Positions 54,960 to 63,540 of a stretch of 64,000 nucleotides of DNA are shown here, in pieces. The notes beneath the pieces are model-generated. The model had not been told where the DNA came from, ran no database searches, and saw nothing but the letters and a program-made list of their open reading frames with translations. Every line of letters starts with the position of its first letter. Within the stretch, counting starts at the first letter, position 1. The translations under genes were made by a program, and so were the position numbers. The stretch lies in contig JBFHDK010000001.1 in the NCBI GenBank assembly GCA_041584755.1, forward strand, positions 39,650 through 103,649, given 5' to 3'. Source of the stretch: HB2-32-21 sp003448675 (GTDB lineage: Bacteria; Pseudomonadota; Gammaproteobacteria; Pseudomonadales; Porticoccaceae).

Positions 54960-55028
54960 TGGGCATTTTTCCGCTGTTTAGCAGGATCAGCCTTAATTCA
55001 TTCAAGCGTTTTTGTGGAGAATTGCTCG

Positions 55029-56192
55029 ATGGACTTTAGTTTTTCCGACGAACATAAAATGATTTACGAGTACGGCGATAGTCTGGCTAAAACCTATGAT
55101 CGCAAGTACTGGATGGAATGCGCCGAACGTCGCGCCTTTCCGAAAGAGTTGTACCAGCAGAGTGCTCAGGACGGTTTTGTGGGCACCATGGTTCCGGAGG
55201 AATTCGGTGGTGCGGGATTGGGCATGTTGGAAATGGAATTGTTTACCGAGGGCCTGGCCAACAACGGTATACCACTGCTGACCTACGTGGTGGGTTCGGT
55301 GATGTCGTTGGGGCCTATCGGTGACCACGGTACCGAAGAGCAAAAGCAACGCTATCTGCCCGATGCCTGCGTCGGAAAAACCAGATTTTGCTTTGCCATT
55401 ACCGAGCCCAATGCTGGCACCAACACCATGCGCGCCACAACGATTGCCACGAAGCAAGCCGATGGCCGCTTTAAGCTCAATGGCGCCAAAACCTTTATTA
55501 CCGACTTTGTCGAATCCGATTACGCTCTGGTGGTGAGCCGAACCACACCTCTGGAAGAGGCGGCTAAAAAAACCGATGGCTTTACTCTGTTTATCGTCGA
55601 TACCAAGGCCAAGGGCATTGAAGCCCATCCGATACCAGTCAGTGTGGCGTTACCGGAGATGCAATATCAGGTGTTTTTTGACGATGTGGATCTCGGCCCC
55701 GAGGATGTTCTCGGTGAAGTGGACAAGGGCTTTCACATTCTGTTTGAGTGCCTCAATCCCGAACGTATTATGGTAGGTGCCATTGGTGCGGGGTTGGGGC
55801 GTTTCGCCATGAAGCAGGCGGTGGAATATGCCAACGAACGCACGGTATTTAACGGCCCCATCGGCGCTTACCAGGCCCTCCAACATCCCCTGGCCCGAGC
55901 CAAAACCGAAATTGAAATGGCTTCCTTGATGACGAGAAAGGCATCGTGGATGTTTGACCAGCGCCTGCCCTGTGGGGAGGAGGCTAACATGGCCAAGCTG
56001 GCGGCTTCGACGGCTTCGGTCCACGCGGTGGACGCCTCCCTACAATGCTTCGGCGGTAACGGCTTTACCAAGGAATACGGTATTTTCGATATCTACCCCA
56101 TGGTGCGTTTGTTCAAGACCGCTCCGTTGAATAACGAAATGGTGCTCAACTATATTGGTGAGCACGTTATGGGCCTGCCTCGTTCCTACTGA
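55029..56192 (+). CDS. Acyl-CoA dehydrogenase, copy 3 of 7
   Basis: 387 residues from the ATG at 55029 (MDFSFSDEHKM), with GTGGAGA upstream; the five earlier open codons (MENCS) are not used in the other copies. ITEPNAGTN and the NPER motif (CLNPERIMVG) are present. It shares KTFITDFVESDYALVV with copy 4, and the LPCGEEANMAKL segment with copy 6. A strong inverted repeat lies after its stop. Confidence 0.92.
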   Translation: MDFSFSDEHKMIYEYGDSLAKTYDRKYWMECAERRAFPKELYQQSAQDGFVGTMVPEEFGGAGLGMLEMELFTEGLANNGIPLLTYVVGSVMSLGPIGDHGTEEQKQRYLPDACVGKTRFCFAITEPNAGTNTMRATTIATKQADGRFKLNGAKTFITDFVESDYALVVSRTTPLEEAAKKTDGFTLFIVDTKAKGIEAHPIPVSVALPEMQYQVFFDDVDLGPEDVLGEVDKGFHILFECLNPERIMVGAIGAGLGRFAMKQAVEYANERTVFNGPIGAYQALQHPLARAKTEIEMASLMTRKASWMFDQRLPCGEEANMAKLAASTASVHAVDASLQCFGGNGFTKEYGIFDIYPMVRLFKTAPLNNEMVLNYIGEHVMGLPRSY

Positions 56193-56216
56193 TTGTGAGG
56201 CACCGTTATAGCTTGA

Positions 56217-56237
56217 AGGGCGGGTTAAACCCGCCCT
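56217..56237 (+). terminator. Perfect inverted repeat between dehydrogenase copies 3 and 4, possible terminator
   Basis: AGGGCGGGTT-A-AACCCGCCCT forms a stem of 8-10 base pairs. The following GATTGTTAG is only weakly T-rich, so partial termination is more likely than full. The 112-base spacer here is larger than most others in the array. Confidence 0.6.
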
Positions 56238-56304
56238 GATTGTTAGTAGTGTTCACGAATGTGGACGTCAAATTTTTTAATCGTAGTTTTAAAAAGAGGA
56301 TTGA

Positions 56305-57468
56305 ATGGATTTTTCACTGAGTGAAGAACAGAACATGATCTATGGCTATGGCGAAAGCCTGGTCAAAACTTATGACCGCAAATACTGGATGGACTGTGCT
56401 GATGCCCAGCGTTTTCCCCAGGAAATGTACGAGCAGGTGGCCAGCGATGGGTTTGTCGGCACCATGGTGCCCGAGGCCTATGGCGGCGCCGGCCTTGGTT
56501 TGCTGGAGATGGAATTATTTTTGGAAGGTTTGTCCGACCAGGGTATACCCCTGTTGAGCCTGGTAATCGGTGCGACCATGTCCATGGCGCCGATTGGTGA
56601 TCACGGCACCGAAGAGCAGAAACAGCGCTATTTGCCGGATGCCTGTAGCGGTAAAACGCGGTTTTGTTTTGCCATTACCGAGCCAGGTGCCGGGACCAAT
56701 ACGATTAAGGCAACGACCATTGCCAAGGAAACCAGCGATGGTCGCTATAAACTCAACGGCGCAAAAACCTTTATCACCGATTTTGTGGAATCGGATTACG
56801 CATTGGTAGTGGCTCGCACCACGCCCCACACTGAGGTGAAGCGTAAAACCGACGGCTTTACTTTGTTTATTGTTGATACCAAGGCACCGGGGATTGAAGC
56901 CCACCCCATCCCGGTAAGCATCCCCATTCCCGAAGTGCAATATCAGGTGTTTTTCGATGATGTTGAGCTGGGTCCGGAGCACGTGCTTGGCGAGGTCGGT
57001 AAGGGCTTTGACATCCTGTTTGAATCCCTTAACCCGGAGCGGATTCTGGTAGGAGCGATTTGCGTGGGTGTTGGCCGTTATGCCATGAACAAAGCAGTGG
57101 AATATGCCAACGAACGCACAGTCTTTAAAGGCCCTATTGGCGCTTATCAGGCCCTGCAACACCCTCTGGCCCGCGCCAAAACCGAAATTGAACTGTCTTC
57201 CTTGATGAGCCGTAAGGCTGCCTGGTTATTTGATCGTCGCCAACCCTGTGGCGGCGAATCGAACATGGCGAAATACGCCGCGGCCGAGGCTGCACTCCAC
57301 GCGGTGGATGCATCTTTGCAGTGTTTTGGTGGCAATGGCTTTACCAGGGAATACGGTATTTTCGATATTTACCCCATGGTGCGCCTATTCAAGACTGCGC
57401 CACTCAATAGCGAGATGATTCTTAACTTTATTGGCGAGCACGTGCTTGGTATGCCGCGCTCCTACTAG
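56305..57468 (+). CDS. Acyl-CoA dehydrogenase, copy 4 of 7
   Basis: 387 residues, starting MDFSLSEEQNMIYGYGE. The FAD motif reads ITEPGAGTN, where the other copies mostly have D or N before AGTN. NPERILVGAICVGVG is present. The segment from VVARTTPHTEVKRKTDGF to the NPER motif is nearly the same as in copy 1, but many codons differ at silent positions. The C-terminus is GMPRSY. An AAAAGAGG sequence precedes the start. Confidence 0.92.
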   Translation: MDFSLSEEQNMIYGYGESLVKTYDRKYWMDCADAQRFPQEMYEQVASDGFVGTMVPEAYGGAGLGLLEMELFLEGLSDQGIPLLSLVIGATMSMAPIGDHGTEEQKQRYLPDACSGKTRFCFAITEPGAGTNTIKATTIAKETSDGRYKLNGAKTFITDFVESDYALVVARTTPHTEVKRKTDGFTLFIVDTKAPGIEAHPIPVSIPIPEVQYQVFFDDVELGPEHVLGEVGKGFDILFESLNPERILVGAICVGVGRYAMNKAVEYANERTVFKGPIGAYQALQHPLARAKTEIELSSLMSRKAAWLFDRRQPCGGESNMAKYAAAEAALHAVDASLQCFGGNGFTREYGIFDIYPMVRLFKTAPLNSEMILNFIGEHVLGMPRSY

Positions 57469-57528
57469 GGCGTGCAACATTAACCCGGTTTTTTTAAACA
57501 CGTAACTCCAGAGCAAAGAGACACAATG

Positions 57529-58692
57529 ATGGATTTCAATATCAGCGAAGAACAGCAAATGATCTACGAGTACGGGACGAATCTCGCTAAGGATTTTCCC
57601 CGTGAGTACTGGGTCGATTGTGCCGAAAAGCGGGAATTTCCCGAGGCCATGTACAAAAAAGTCGCCGAGGACGGTTTCGTCGGCATTATGGTGCCCGAGG
57701 AGTGGGGTGGTGCTGGTCTCGGCATGCTGGAAATGGTGCTATTTCAGGAAGGTTTATCCAACGTCGGCATTCCGCTGCTGAGCTTGGTGGTGGGTGCGAC
57801 CATGTCCCTGTCGCCCATTGGCGATCACGGTACCGAAGAGCAGAAAAAGAAATACCTGCCCGCCGGTTGCGCTGGCGATATTCGTTTTTGCTTTGCTATC
57901 ACCGAGCCCGATGCCGGCACCAACACCATGCGCGCCACCACGATGATCAAGGAAGATGGAAAGGGTGGTTACAAGCTCAATGGCCGCAAGACCTTTATTA
58001 CTGATGCCGTTGGTTCGGATTACATGCTGGTGGTCACTCGTAATGTCGCTCACACCGAAGTGGAGCGCAAAACCGATGGTTTCACCATTGCCATTGTCGA
58101 CACCAAGGCGCCGGGCGTGGAAATGCATCCCATCGACGTGAGCATCCCCATCCCCGAGTGGCAATACCAGGTGTTTTTTGATGATGTGCAGATCGGTCCC
58201 GAGGACATTCTCGGCGAAGTAGGCAAGGGTTTTGAAATTCTGTTCGAGTCCCTTAACCCGGAGCGGATTATCCTCGCCGCCGTCGCCAATGGTCTGGGCC
58301 GTTACGCCATGGAAAAAGCCGTGGAATATGCCAACGAGCGAGTGGTTTTTAACGGCCCTATTGGCGCTTATCAAGCCCTGCAACATCCCCTGGCCCGGGC
58401 CAAGACCGAGGTGGAGATGGCCTCGCTGATGACCCGTAAAGCCGCCTGGTTGTTCGATCGGCGTGAGCAATGTGGTGCCGAAGCCAATATGGCCAAGTTC
58501 GCCGCCGCCGAAGGCGCCATGCACGCCATCGATGCCTCCCTACAGTGTTTTGGTGGTAACGGTTTTACCAAGGAATACGGTATATTTGATCTGTATCCGG
58601 TAGCCCGCCTGCTCAAAACCGCGCCGATTAACAGCGAGATGATCCTGAACTTTATTGCTGAGCATGTGATGGGGCTGCCCCGTTCCTACTAA
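57529..58692 (+). CDS. Acyl-CoA dehydrogenase, copy 5 of 7
   Basis: 387 residues from the second of two adjacent ATG codons (57526 and 57529); the second matches the MDF start of the paralogues. It carries CAGDIRFCFAITEPDAGTN and a loop EDGKGGYKL one residue longer than in copies 1-4; both are shared with copy 6. The segment EMHPIDVSIPIPEWQYQ has Asp where copies 1-4 have Pro. NPERIILAAV follows. It is 57-60 bases after copy 4. Confidence 0.92.
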   Translation: MDFNISEEQQMIYEYGTNLAKDFPREYWVDCAEKREFPEAMYKKVAEDGFVGIMVPEEWGGAGLGMLEMVLFQEGLSNVGIPLLSLVVGATMSLSPIGDHGTEEQKKKYLPAGCAGDIRFCFAITEPDAGTNTMRATTMIKEDGKGGYKLNGRKTFITDAVGSDYMLVVTRNVAHTEVERKTDGFTIAIVDTKAPGVEMHPIDVSIPIPEWQYQVFFDDVQIGPEDILGEVGKGFEILFESLNPERIILAAVANGLGRYAMEKAVEYANERVVFNGPIGAYQALQHPLARAKTEVEMASLMTRKAAWLFDRREQCGAEANMAKFAAAEGAMHAIDASLQCFGGNGFTKEYGIFDLYPVARLLKTAPINSEMILNFIAEHVMGLPRSY

Positions 58693-58729
58693 GCTTTAAG
58701 CCCAGGCCAGATTGCCCCGGGAGCCCGTC

Positions 58730-59893
58730 ATGGATTTCGCGCTCAGCCACGAACAGCAAATGATTTACGAGTACGGTGGCAACCTGCTCAAGCAGTTCGG
58801 GCGGGAGTACTGGCTGGAATGCGCGGAGAAAAGGGAGTTCCCGACCCTGATGTACCAGCAGGTCGCTAAGGATGGCTTTGTTGGCATCATGGTGCCGGAG
58901 GAGGATGGCGGCGCTGGCCTGGGCATGCTGGAAATGGTGCTCCTGCAGGAGGGTCTGGCGGACAAGGGCATCCCCCTGCAGAGTCTGGTGGTGGGCGCCA
59001 CCATGTCTTTGGGGCCCATCGGTGAGCACGGCACGCCTGAGCAAAAACGAAAATATCTGCCGACCGGTTGCGCTGGCGATATTCGTTTTTGCTTTGCCAT
59101 CACCGAACCCGATGCCGGCACCAACACCATCCGCGCCAGTACCATGCTCAGGGAAGACGGTAAGGGCGGCTACAAATTAACTGGCCAGAAGACCTTCATC
59201 ACCGATGCGGCCGATGCCGACTATATGTTGGTAGTGGCTCGCAATATCGCCCATACGGAAGTCAAACGTAAAACCGATGGCTTCACCATCGCGATTGTCG
59301 ATACCAAAGCCCTGGGTATCGAGATGCATCCCATTGATTTGAGCATTCCCCTGCCGGAGAAGCAGTACCAGATCTTTTTCGATGACGTGGATGTGGCGGC
59401 CACTGATATTCTCGGCGAAGTGGGCAAAGGTTTTGATATTTTATTTGAATCCCTAAACCCGGAACGGCTAATTCTGGCGGCTATGTGCTGTGGCATGGGG
59501 CGCTATGCCCTGGACCGCGCCGTGGAATACGCCAACGAACGGGTCGTGTTTAACGGGCCTATTGGTGCTTATCAGGCCCTGCAACATCCCCTGGCCCGAA
59601 GCAAAACCGAAATCGAGATGGCCTCGTTGATGACCCGCAAGGGTGCCTGCCTGTTTGATAATCGACTGCCCTGCGGCGAGGAGGCCAATATGGCGAAGCT
59701 GGGCGCTTCGACTGCGGCGGTTAATGCCATCGATGCCTCTCTGCAGTGCTTTGGTGGCAATGGCTTCACGCGGGAGTATGGTGCTTTTGATCTCTATCCC
59801 TTTGCTCGCCTGTTAAAAGTAGCGCCACTGAATAATGAAATGGTGCTTAACAATATCGCCGAGCGGGGTATGGGGTTGCCCCGATCCTACTAG
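58730..59893 (+). CDS. Acyl-CoA dehydrogenase, copy 6 of 7
   Basis: 387 residues from the ATG at 58730 (MDFALSHEQQM); the six earlier open codons are unlikely to be used. It is the close partner of copy 5 over residues 1-300, including the EDGKGGYKL loop, while its RLPCGEEANMAKLGASTA segment resembles copy 3. NPERLILAAM is present. Differences near the C-terminus (KVAPLNNEMVLNNIAERGMGLPRSY) are larger than in other copies. It is only 37 bases after copy 5. Confidence 0.92.
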   Translation: MDFALSHEQQMIYEYGGNLLKQFGREYWLECAEKREFPTLMYQQVAKDGFVGIMVPEEDGGAGLGMLEMVLLQEGLADKGIPLQSLVVGATMSLGPIGEHGTPEQKRKYLPTGCAGDIRFCFAITEPDAGTNTIRASTMLREDGKGGYKLTGQKTFITDAADADYMLVVARNIAHTEVKRKTDGFTIAIVDTKALGIEMHPIDLSIPLPEKQYQIFFDDVDVAATDILGEVGKGFDILFESLNPERLILAAMCCGMGRYALDRAVEYANERVVFNGPIGAYQALQHPLARSKTEIEMASLMTRKGACLFDNRLPCGEEANMAKLGASTAAVNAIDASLQCFGGNGFTREYGAFDLYPFARLLKVAPLNNEMVLNNIAERGMGLPRSY

Positions 59894-60047
59894 CCTCTCT
59901 GCTACAATCATCTTCCCTATCCCAAAGTCCGTTGTATGGGCCTAGGCTCGAGTGATTAAAGCGGCGAGTTGAAAGCCTGGAGATTTTTAATAGAGCTACT
60001 TTTTAGCCCATTACGATGGCCGAAAACATATCAGGGAACAATAGCCC

Positions 60048-61214
60048 ATGGATTTTCAAATCACCGACGAACAGCGGATGATTTATGAGTACGGTAAAAG
60101 CCTGGTCAAGAAATTCGACCGCAAGTACTGGGTGGAAAAAGCCCGTCAGCATGCTTTTCCCGCCGAGATGTACCAGCAAGCGGCGGATGACGGGTTTGTT
60201 GGTTTAATGGTCGCCGAGGAATATGGTGGTGCGGGTTTGGGCATGTTGGAGATGGCTCTGTTGCAGGAAGGGCTGTCCAACGAGGGTATTCCTCTGTTGA
60301 GTCTGATCGTCGGCGCCACCATGTCCATGGGGCTGATATCCGACCACGGTACGGAAGAGCAAAAACAGCAATACCTGCCGGGCGCCTGCCGTGGTGAAAA
60401 CCGTTTTTGTTTCGCGGTCACCGAAGCCGACGCTGGCACCAATACCATTAATGTCACCAGCTTGACTCGCTCGGCAAAAAAACCCGGTCGCTACACGCTC
60501 AATGGCAGAAAAACTTTTATTACCGATGCCGAATGCGCTGAGTACATGATTGTGGTCACTCGCAGTACCGCCCTCAAGGATGTGCAGCGAAAAACCGATG
60601 GCTTCACCCTGGTATTAGTGGATACCAAGGCCAAAGGGATCTCGGTACATCCCATTGATATCAGCATCGAAGTGCCGGAAGACAAATATATGGTGTTCTT
60701 CGATGATGTGGATGTCGGCCCGGAAAACATTATCGGCGAGCTGGATCGGGGTTTTGAAATCCTGTTCGAATCCCTGAATCCCGAGCGCATTATTATCAGC
60801 GCGGTGTGCACTGGGCTGGGGCGTTATGCCCTGGACAGGGCAGTGGAATACGCCAATGACCGTGTTGTATTTAATGGTCCTATTGGCGCCTACCAGGCCC
60901 TGCAACACCCTCTGGCGCGCGCAAAAACCGATGTAGAACTGGCCTCCTTGATGATGCGTAAGGCCGCCTGGCTGTTCGACCGGGGCGAACCCTGCGGTAC
61001 CGAATCCAATATGGCGAAATATGCTTCTTCGGAAGCTGGGATTTTAGCCGTCGATTCTGCCCTGCAGTGTTTTGGTGGCAATGGTTTTACCAAGGAATAT
61101 GGCATCTTCGATATCTACCCCGTGGTGCGCCTGTTTCGCACCGCGCCCCTGAACAGTGAGATGGTATTGAACTATATTGCAGAGCGGGAACTGGGCTTAC
61201 CCCGCTCTTACTGA
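60048..61214 (+). CDS. Acyl-CoA dehydrogenase, copy 7 of 7
   Basis: 388 residues and the most divergent copy: ITEPDAGTN reads VTEADAGTN, the loop SAKKPGRYTL is different, and SIEVPEDKYMVFFDDV replaces the usual VQYQVFF. NPERIIISAV and the tail GLPRSY are retained. It has the longest spacer in front of it (154 bases), so it may have its own promoter. No partner beta-oxidation gene follows. Confidence 0.92.
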   Translation: MDFQITDEQRMIYEYGKSLVKKFDRKYWVEKARQHAFPAEMYQQAADDGFVGLMVAEEYGGAGLGMLEMALLQEGLSNEGIPLLSLIVGATMSMGLISDHGTEEQKQQYLPGACRGENRFCFAVTEADAGTNTINVTSLTRSAKKPGRYTLNGRKTFITDAECAEYMIVVTRSTALKDVQRKTDGFTLVLVDTKAKGISVHPIDISIEVPEDKYMVFFDDVDVGPENIIGELDRGFEILFESLNPERIIISAVCTGLGRYALDRAVEYANDRVVFNGPIGAYQALQHPLARAKTDVELASLMMRKAAWLFDRGEPCGTESNMAKYASSEAGILAVDSALQCFGGNGFTKEYGIFDIYPVVRLFRTAPLNSEMVLNYIAERELGLPRSY

Positions 61215-61511
61215 AGCTGATTATTCGCGCCAAGGAGGTGCCGACAACTGAGGCTGAATGGCTGGCAAGCAGCAGCTTTATTACGATAGCTGGAATTTAT
61301 AGAACTGATGATGTCTATATCAATGGTGTGAGAAGTCGTGCACCGTGAGTAGATCTAGTCTGTTTGGCAGGTGATCCTGGCAAATCACATCGCTTAAGCT
61401 GGTAGAAGTGGGGACCAAGGGAGACGGTTCTTTAGGGCTCGTGACTGGATATTTTAACCGTAGCTACCATTTGAGCTCTGCAGAATTAAGGTGCTCCCCT
61501 GTTGGCAGGGT
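61215..61511. other. Non-coding stretch after the dehydrogenase array
   Basis: About 300 bases without a credible gene. Around 61411-61435 the sequence GGGGACCAAGGGAGACGGTTC resembles, from memory, short repetitive elements found near REP-type transposases; I cannot verify this. GTGAT/ATCAC near 61373-61390 makes a weak hairpin. Confidence 0.3.
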
Positions 61512-61994
61512 TTATTCGCAGATGCTGCGGGCAAAATCAATGCTGGATGTTACGGCGCTGCCGTCATTAGCGAATACATAGTGCATACCAATATCTTCGA
61601 TTACTAAATCACTCGCTTGATTTGACTTTCGCTTGGAGAGTAACGCAATGTCCTTATCAATATGCTGTACTTTTAATTGATTATCCGCTAGCTTGTGTAT
61701 GGATAAGGCGACTTTGTGTCTGTAAATGTATGAGTCACCCGAACTCAACCCGATGGCTTTGACATTTTTAGCATTTTCCGTGTAGTTACCTGCGCTGACG
61801 CCAGAGGGGCTTTCGACGGTGTTTCCCCTCAACATCATAGTGCCTTCAATCAATACGTTTTCCTCGGTGCAGTGATTCCACACAGTCTCTGACATTGCCC
61901 TTTCGGAGATGAAACTTCCTGCCACGGCCACCTGAATTACCCCCGTCAATAGTAAAGAAGAAATGAGTGCTTTTTTTGAGGTGGAAATTTTCAT
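61512..61994 (-). CDS. Secreted protein of unknown function
   Basis: A 160-residue protein with a signal peptide (LISSLLLTGVIQVAVAG, cleavage near AVAGS). The mature part has two cysteines, Cys42 and Cys159, which could form one disulfide, and no recognised domain. AGGAGA is well placed before the ATG (visible in reverse as TCTCCT). Composition is more AT-rich than the core genes, and it stands between the dehydrogenase array and an insertion element, so it may be acquired. Confidence 0.65.
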   Translation of the reverse strand: MKISTSKKALISSLLLTGVIQVAVAGSFISERAMSETVWNHCTEENVLIEGTMMLRGNTVESPSGVSAGNYTENAKNVKAIGLSSGDSYIYRHKVALSIHKLADNQLKVQHIDKDIALLSKRKSNQASDLVIEDIGMHYVFANDGSAVTSSIDFARSICE

Positions 61995-62377
61995 ACTTAC
62001 TTTTCTCCTGGAAAACGCGGTATCTATAGCGGATGACCCGCTACACTCCGAGTGGATATGTTACTTGCTTTTTCGCGTGAAGTTGGTTCCCACAACGTCT
62101 ATTACGACGGGTACGATCTCATAAATAGTGGATTATAAAAGTGAAGGAGTTCACGGAATATTTTTCGTCTAAACGAGCGGTAGATTTCTTCTGACGAGCG
62201 TGACGTCACACTTCTCATGTTGACTACTCGTCGGTCATACAAGCCAGATGTGTCTTAGGGTTGAGGGGGTGTTTTCAAGTAAAGCAATTTTAACAGTGGG
62301 TAATTCCGAGCCAAAAGCGCTAAATTCTTTGGCCAATACGGTGTTAAGTGAGGCAACCTCGTCGTTGATGACTCATA
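61995..62377. other. Non-coding region between the secreted protein gene and the insertion element
   Basis: No gene is seen on either strand. The palindrome GTGACGTCAC (62200-62209) lies inside larger arms GACGAG (62193-62198) and CTCGTC (62227-62232). Its role is unknown. Confidence 0.4.
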
Positions 62378-62455
62378 TGTAATCCCCCCAATAATTCACT
62401 GAGGTTATAAGTAGAAAATTCCATTAACATTGATCCATAAAGGAGTTTTCTAACA

Positions 62456-62722
62456 ATGCGTAAATCCCGATACAGCGACAGTCAGATCCTGGCTATCCTC
62501 AAACAGAATGAAACTGGCGTATCCGTCGCTGACCTGTGCCGTGAACACGGCATGAGTTCTGCACAGTTCTATAAATGGCGTTCCAAGTTCGGCGGAATGG
62601 ATGCCTCAATGATGAGGCGGCTCAAGGAGCTGGAGGACGAGAACCGCAGGTTGAAGAAAATGTACGCTGAAGAGCGCCTCAAAGCGGAGCTTCGACAGGA
62701 AGCGTTAGAGGGAAAGTTTTAA
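62456..62722 (+). CDS. IS3-family transposase OrfA
   Basis: An 88-residue protein with an N-terminal helix-turn-helix (RYSDSQILAILKQNETGVSVADLCREHGMS, split here by position 5-35) and a leucine-zipper-like helix (LKELEDENRRLKKMY). It binds the element ends. orfB lies in the -1 frame, and that frame is open across the junction, so a fused OrfAB by frameshifting is possible. Confidence 0.9.
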   Translation: MRKSRYSDSQILAILKQNETGVSVADLCREHGMSSAQFYKWRSKFGGMDASMMRRLKELEDENRRLKKMYAEERLKAELRQEALEGKF

Positions 62723-62742
62723 AGCCATCTCAGCGCAAAGAG

Positions 62743-63540
62743 ATGGCACAACGTGCCGTAGAGAGACACAAGATCAGTGTCCGTTTAGCCTGTTTGGTAT
62801 ATGGCGTCAGCGAGAGTTGTTATCGCTATCAGTCTAGACTCTCAGGCGAGAACGCCTTGATAGCCGATTGGCTGCTGCGTTTAACTACGGTGCATCGTCG
62901 ATGGGGCTTTGGTTTGTGCTTTCTGTATCTGCGCAATGTGAGAGGCTTTGCCTGGAATCACAAACGTGTTTACCGCATTTACCGAGAGCTGGAGCTTAAT
63001 CTTCGCATCAAGCCGAAGCGACGAATTAAGCGGGACAAGCCTGACGCGCTCAGTGTGCCGATGGCTGCTAATGAAGTCTGGTCAATGGACTTTATGTCTG
63101 ACAGTCTCAGTGATGGTAAAAGCCTACGTACCTTTAACCTGATTGATGATTACAACCGAGAGTGCTTGGCTATTGATGTAGACTTATCCATGCCAGCTTT
63201 ACCGGTAATACGATCTCTGGAACAAGTTATTGAATGGCGAGGAAAGCCGGCAGCATTACGTTGTGACAACGGCCCTGAGTACATCTCTGGTGCACTGGTT
63301 AACTGGGCTAATCAGCATCAAATTACCTTGCTGTATATCCAGCCCGGAAAACCAACGCAGAACGCTTACATCGAACGATTTAACCGAACAGTAAGGCACG
63401 AGTGGCTGGATATGCATCACTTTGACAGTGTTGAACAAGCCCAGCAACTTGCAACAGAGTGGCAATGGCAGTACAACAACGAACGGCCTAATATGGCTAT
63501 AGGAGGTGTTCCTCCAAAACGGCTGCTACAGGCAGCTTAA
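62743..63540 (+). CDS. IS3-family transposase OrfB (DDE integrase)
   Basis: A 265-residue transposase with an intact DDE triad: Asp116 (WSMDFMSD), Asp175 (RCDNGPEY) and Glu211 (NAYIERFNR), with 35 residues between the last two, as expected for IS3. The N-terminal HTH_21-type region is followed by the rve integrase core. The C-terminal YNNERPNMAIGG motif is typical. Confidence 0.93.
   Translation: MAQRAVERHKISVRLACLVYGVSESCYRYQSRLSGENALIADWLLRLTTVHRRWGFGLCFLYLRNVRGFAWNHKRVYRIYRELELNLRIKPKRRIKRDKPDALSVPMAANEVWSMDFMSDSLSDGKSLRTFNLIDDYNRECLAIDVDLSMPALPVIRSLEQVIEWRGKPAALRCDNGPEYISGALVNWANQHQITLLYIQPGKPTQNAYIERFNRTVRHEWLDMHHFDSVEQAQQLATEWQWQYNNERPNMAIGGVPPKRLLQAA

Noticed and set aside
52574..57468. 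Recent gene conversion between dehydrogenase copies 1 and 4
   Set aside because: The protein block is almost the same, but many third-codon positions differ, so a recent exchange is not supported. Only older conversion or shared selection remains possible.
57488..57499. GTTTTTTTAAAC before dehydrogenase copy 5 as a fatty-acid regulator (PsrA-type) site
   Set aside because: It is essentially a homopolymer run with short ends and does not have the GAAAC-N4-GTTTC form. No similar site is found before the other copies.
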